Origin: Calendula officinalis | Taxonomy: Eukaryota; Streptophyta; Magnoliopsida; Asterales; Asteraceae | NCBI GenBank assembly: GCA_963853835.1 | Contig: OY970820.1 | Location: 17,039,373 to 17,103,372 of the forward strand | Direction: 5' to 3' | Length of the DNA: 64,000 nucleotides | Shown: piece by piece, positions 60,111 through 64,000 of the stretch | Layout: the number at the start of each line of letters is the position of its first letter | How positions within the stretch are numbered: the stretch's first letter is position 1 | The notes under the pieces: model-generated | Database searches by the model: none | What the model saw: only the letters and a program-made list of their open reading frames with translations | What the model was told of the DNA's origin: nothing | Program-made: the position numbers and the translations under genes

Positions 60111-61067
60111 GGAGGTTTCTGATTGGGTGCTACTAAACTCACTTCAAAAAGTGAAGTTATTTTATCAGGTTGTGGGGCCATCACTGCACTAAAACCCATG
60201 TAATTAATACTCATAAAATTAAAAAAGTTTCTTCCTCTGTAAAATTTTCAGAAAAAACGTACTATTCCTTTTTATTTATTAATTTTAATTTTAAATTATT
60301 TTTTAACTTTGTAAAAGAAGAAAAGAGAGCAACTACATTATGTCCCCTCCTCCACGAGCTCTTATTAAATTTACTCTTATTAACATCTTAATATTAAATT
60401 TTCTTTTATTATCATTCTATTATTAAAAAATTTATTAACAATTTAGATAGATATTTAAGGTATTTCTTAATTTTTGTATAATTTCAAGAGATAACCTTAA
60501 TTATTAATCAATAGTCATAATTAATTATATATTACATGAAAGGGTATAGAACGGAGTTATATTTAGCTTTGTTTTTTTATATATTTTGTAAATCCATATA
60601 TTTGAACAGTTCTCTATTTATGAAAGATATATTTTTGAGTAAATATTTTGTTATAAAATTTGAGGTGTTACATTATTTACCGCTATTTTTATGTTAATTG
60701 TATTTTATTAATCTACGAATATTTTAAGTTTTCATTATTTTTTATATAAAATGAAAAAATAAATAAATAAAAATGTCATTTTTATTTACTAGAAAAGGTG
60801 AAAGAAGAGATTAAAAAGAAAAATAAAAAAACTAACTAATCATAACTTTTAATGTATTCACTTTATTTCATAGAAACCAATCATTACGGTCATTATAACT
60901 TTTTTACTTTAAAGTGAATTTAGAGGGAGCCTTTCTGATTAGGGTTATGGGTAACTGAATGGATGGGAGGAGTATTTGATGCAAGCTTATTAGCACACAG
61001 TCTTAGGTTTTATTTATTGATTTTGAAAGAATAAACATCCAATATTGTAGTTCAGTTGCTTAACGAA
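60111..61067. other. AT-rich intergenic
   Basis: No gene recognised. A GATTAGGGTTATGGGTAACT segment near 60940 echoes the sequence at 60017-60033, suggesting a small local duplication. Confidence 0.35.
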
Positions 61068-61172
61068 GTTCCCACGAGGTGGCGGAAAGGGGTGGTGGAG
61101 AAGTGGTGCACCACCGTCGTGGGATACCGGTGGTTGTTCATTGTTATTCTCGCTCAGATAATACATCGTTAT
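61068..61172 (-). pseudogene. Duplicated 5' end of EULS3 copy 2
   Basis: About 105 bp that matches 55158-55264 closely and encodes the first 33 residues (MYYLSENNNEQPPVSHDGG and on to FPPPRG) from an ATG at 61166. It ends abruptly on both sides: no EUL domain follows, and an LTR-like sequence begins at 61184. Confidence 0.8.
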
Positions 61173-61183
61173 GGCTTCGTAAA

Positions 61184-63480
61184 TGTCACACCCCGCCAAA
61201 ATTGGTTTATCTAGAAAATGGTGTGCGGAAGAACGGGCGTGCGACTATTATGAGTAACACAAGCATTTGATTATCGTAAACAATATATGTTCTAAAATCT
61301 AAATAATATTTGAAATAAAGTAGGTCACAAAATTTAATGTTAACAAAATATTTGAAATCTAAAGAGAAAATGTTTTTAATAAATCGTGGCATCTTGACGC
61401 ATGCATGCTAGTGATCCAATGCTACTAAGACTTATGCTTCAACTTAGCTACCTGAAAAACATACGAAAAATGATCAACAAAATTGTTGAGTGAATCCACA
61501 GGTTTATAGTTTGTTTTGAAATTCAAAGTTTTATGTATGCCAACAGGCGTAATTTGTAAAATGATAGTGTATGAAAATGATTTGAAGTCCAAAGTGTTCA
61601 TGTGCCAACCATGGCATAAATTGTGTGATGAAAATGATTTGAAGTCCAAAGTGTTCATGTGCCAACCATGGCATAAATTGTGTGATGAAATAATATTTGA
61701 AAATGATTTGCCACCACGGGCTGTAATATGATAATAATTGAATTGTTGAAATATTGAAACACATAATTTTGTAAAAAAGCATGACTGATATCCATTAAAA
61801 TGTCGACCCTAAGTCCATAACCAAAACTCCAACTCTAATAATGATGTTACTGAATCAAAGATATGCACTCCCTGATTTGATCACATTGTGGGAGGAAGAG
61901 TCTTAGCCAATGGTACCATCTGCATATCCAGGGCCTAGTCGCAACTAGCTAATGATTATGTATGTAAACTACATCTAAACTTAGTCCGAGCATAAGAATT
62001 GATTGTCATGTTTTTGAGATATGTATCATCATAAGTAAAATAAACAGTTGTAAAGCATGTAAACATTTATGAAACAATTGATATGTTTTTCACCCCAAAA
62101 CAGTTAAACAATAAATAAAATACAGTAAAAAGTGGGGGTTGTGGACTCACCTGATGCAATGCTAGCAAAAAAAACGTGGTTTCCAACCAAATGATCCTAG
62201 CGTCCTAAACGCATAGAAATAATGCATGAGTGACGGTCTCAACGACACGCCTAAACTAAATGATGCATAAATGATTCCCTGAGGGAATTTAGACTCGAGC
62301 GATACGTTGGTGACATGGTAGAATAGTTGTGTATTAATACGTTTGTATAATTAAGTTTGATAAAAAGATACTCTTCGATCAAAAGTACACGAGTATAGAT
62401 AATTTTTTTTAAATTAATTTAAATAATTATAACAAAAGAATTTATTAAAATTGATTTTATTTAATATTAAATAATTGATTTAAATGACAATGTAAAGTCA
62501 GATTGAGTTTTAGTTAAAGGGATTGGGCTCAAATAGCCTATTAGCCGAAATTAAATCATGGGCTTATTATACTTGTGTTGGGCTGGCACAACACTTAACT
62601 GAAATGGGTTAAACAAAATTAGAATATTGGGCTTAAACACTAACAGAAACGAAAATGGCTGGCAAAGTGTGGTTACATTTTTAACGAGCAGAAAAGAAGA
62701 AAATGGCGACTGTAATGAATACATGCAGGGTTTCTTTTCAGGATCAAAATATACGGCACGCACACACATAAAACAGGAAAAATAATGACTAACAGTTATA
62801 CGTATTGTGTGATCAAAAATTCTTCCCACATCACTCTGGTATCGCTACTCTGTGTGTCGGTACCTTCGGCTCGATAATCACCGAAACAGAGCACACAAGA
62901 CCTATATAATATGTTTAAAAACGAGGGGAAGAAAGCATGGTATACCTTCTAACAAATAGAGAGCGAGAGATGATTGTCGGGTTTTAAGCTTGTCGCCGGA
63001 AAATAAACGTTTATGATCGCCGGAGTGACTGGTTCTTTGTCGGCAGTAACGAGATAGAACTGAGTAGAAAACATACTCCAAATAAGAAACGAAATGACAA
63101 CCACATATGTGTGTGGTTAAAAGAAACGGTTTGAGTTATATACCTTACGCCCGGAATGGGTGTTGGTCGCCGGAAATTAAAGGAAGAACGTGAGGGATTT
63201 CTGCTCCTTTTTGGTTTCTGGTACGAGAGGGATGCAAAGGTTTCTATTGTCGTGTTACTTGGTACGATATTCGCAGAGAGAAACGGTTTATAAGATAGAT
63301 TAGTTTTGTGGGAGGATTCAGTATCACATGAAGTATAAGAGAATGGTATAAAGGTTGATCGTGGTTATTTGGTTGTTGTTACAGTGACGAAAAATCTTTG
63401 AATATTCAGGAAAAATCGTGTAGTTTGTTGTGGGGAGTTGACGTGCACATGTGGGTCTACGGATAAGATAAGGTGGAGTT
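61184..63480 (-). repeat. Probable LTR (minus strand), end undefined
   Basis: Begins TGTCACACCCCGCC on the plus strand, which on the minus strand is the GGCGGGGTGTGACA ending common in chromovirus LTRs. Minus-strand GTGAGTCCACAACCCCCAC (about 62152-62134) also resembles such LTRs. No partner LTR, primer-binding site or target duplication was found, and the far boundary is a guess. Confidence 0.35.
61571..61684. repeat. Exact 57-bp tandem duplication
   Basis: Two adjacent identical units of 57 bp (61571-61627 and 61628-61684), starting ATGAAAATGATTTGAAGTCC. A diverged third unit precedes them (about 61514-61570). Confidence 0.85.
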
Positions 63481-64000
63481 TTAAAATTTGTTAAATTGAT
63501 TTATTAGTTGGTATAATGTATAAATGTGTACCGATACTTTTGTTGGGTAGAGGTTTTACTTTGTTTCTGAGTGCGGTCACGTGCTGATAAAAGTATGTTA
63601 CTTCGTAATTATATATAGTTACTTTCAGTATGATTGAAAAAATATAACTTTTTTTTTGGGTATATATTTAGTCACTTTTAGTACCGGTTTTATTATTTGT
63701 ATGTTTAATCACGTAAGATGATTTGTACATTATATTTAGTACCGGTTGATTTGGTTGATCAAATGCTTCGTATAAAAATATATAATTTATATTTTTGGTT
63801 CAGTTTAATGTTATTGATATGTCACCATCTCGCTAAATGGTTCTAACCGTAAGAAACACATACAAACTAACTTGTGTATAATGAATGTGTGTACTACCTA
63901 CACATGATATGAGTGTGTATCCTACATTTAATTGCTGAAATAAATGCATTCATAAATGACATGATTGTTTAATTAAATATCGCCATAATAAATGTTGTGT
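63481..64000. other. AT-rich window end, nothing recognised
   Basis: No exon, repeat or RNA gene signature seen. Confidence 0.4.

Overview
This is a plant nuclear window dominated by transposable elements. The evidence is two spliced genes for the plant-specific Euonymus-type (EUL, ricin-B-fold) lectin family, several plant LTR-retrotransposon lineages, Stowaway-, hAT- and Harbinger-type DNA elements, Helitron ends and AT-rich intergenic DNA. The style of the LTRs suggests Asteraceae, but that is only an inference. No bacterial-style operons, CRISPR arrays, rRNA genes or complete tRNA genes were found.

Layout, left to right. 1-3.3 kb: an LTR fragment, a Stowaway-like MITE, a Helitron 3' end and a hAT-like MITE. 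3.3-13.4 kb: a young Ty3 chromovirus (LTRs of 2334 and 2336 bp, TSD TAAAC) inserted inside an older hAT-like MITE; its polyprotein frame is broken three times. 14.8-16.0 kb: lectin gene EULS3 copy 1 (minus strand, three exons). 16.1-21.9 kb: hAT MITEs with perfect 8-bp TSDs, a degenerate LTR and a 1.9-kb PIF/Harbinger element carrying only its Myb-like gene. 22.5-27.8 kb: a gag-only Ty3-type element with an intact 562-codon gag and nearly identical LTRs that contain a minisatellite. 28.6-29.2 kb: a possible solo LTR. 30.0-43.4 kb: a decayed Ty1/copia element whose 5' LTR is split by a second gag-only element of copia type (34.8-43.2 kb).

43.4-52.5 kb: exon-like fragments of unrelated genes (MOR1/XMAP215, kinesin-14, a WAT1-like transporter) on the plus strand, two Helitron-type 3' ends, a 5'-truncated LINE with a 16-bp TSD and a Stowaway MITE. 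53-56 kb: SINE-like tRNA-derived pieces and lectin gene EULS3 copy 2, which has a clear TATA box and a MITE upstream. 57.8-60.1 kb: a MITE built around three 18-20-bp palindromes, then a Helitron 3' end followed by minus-strand fragments of gamma-tubulin and plastid-type adenylate kinase. 61-63.5 kb: a promoter-proximal fragment duplicated from EULS3 copy 2, abutting a probable minus-strand LTR.

The only host genes that look functional are the two EULS3 lectin genes. The most interesting material is the pair of gag-only LTR elements from two different superfamilies and the captured-exon mosaics next to Helitron ends, in which three of the five recognisable donor genes belong to the microtubule system. 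All coordinates and splice sites were read by eye; no database search was run.
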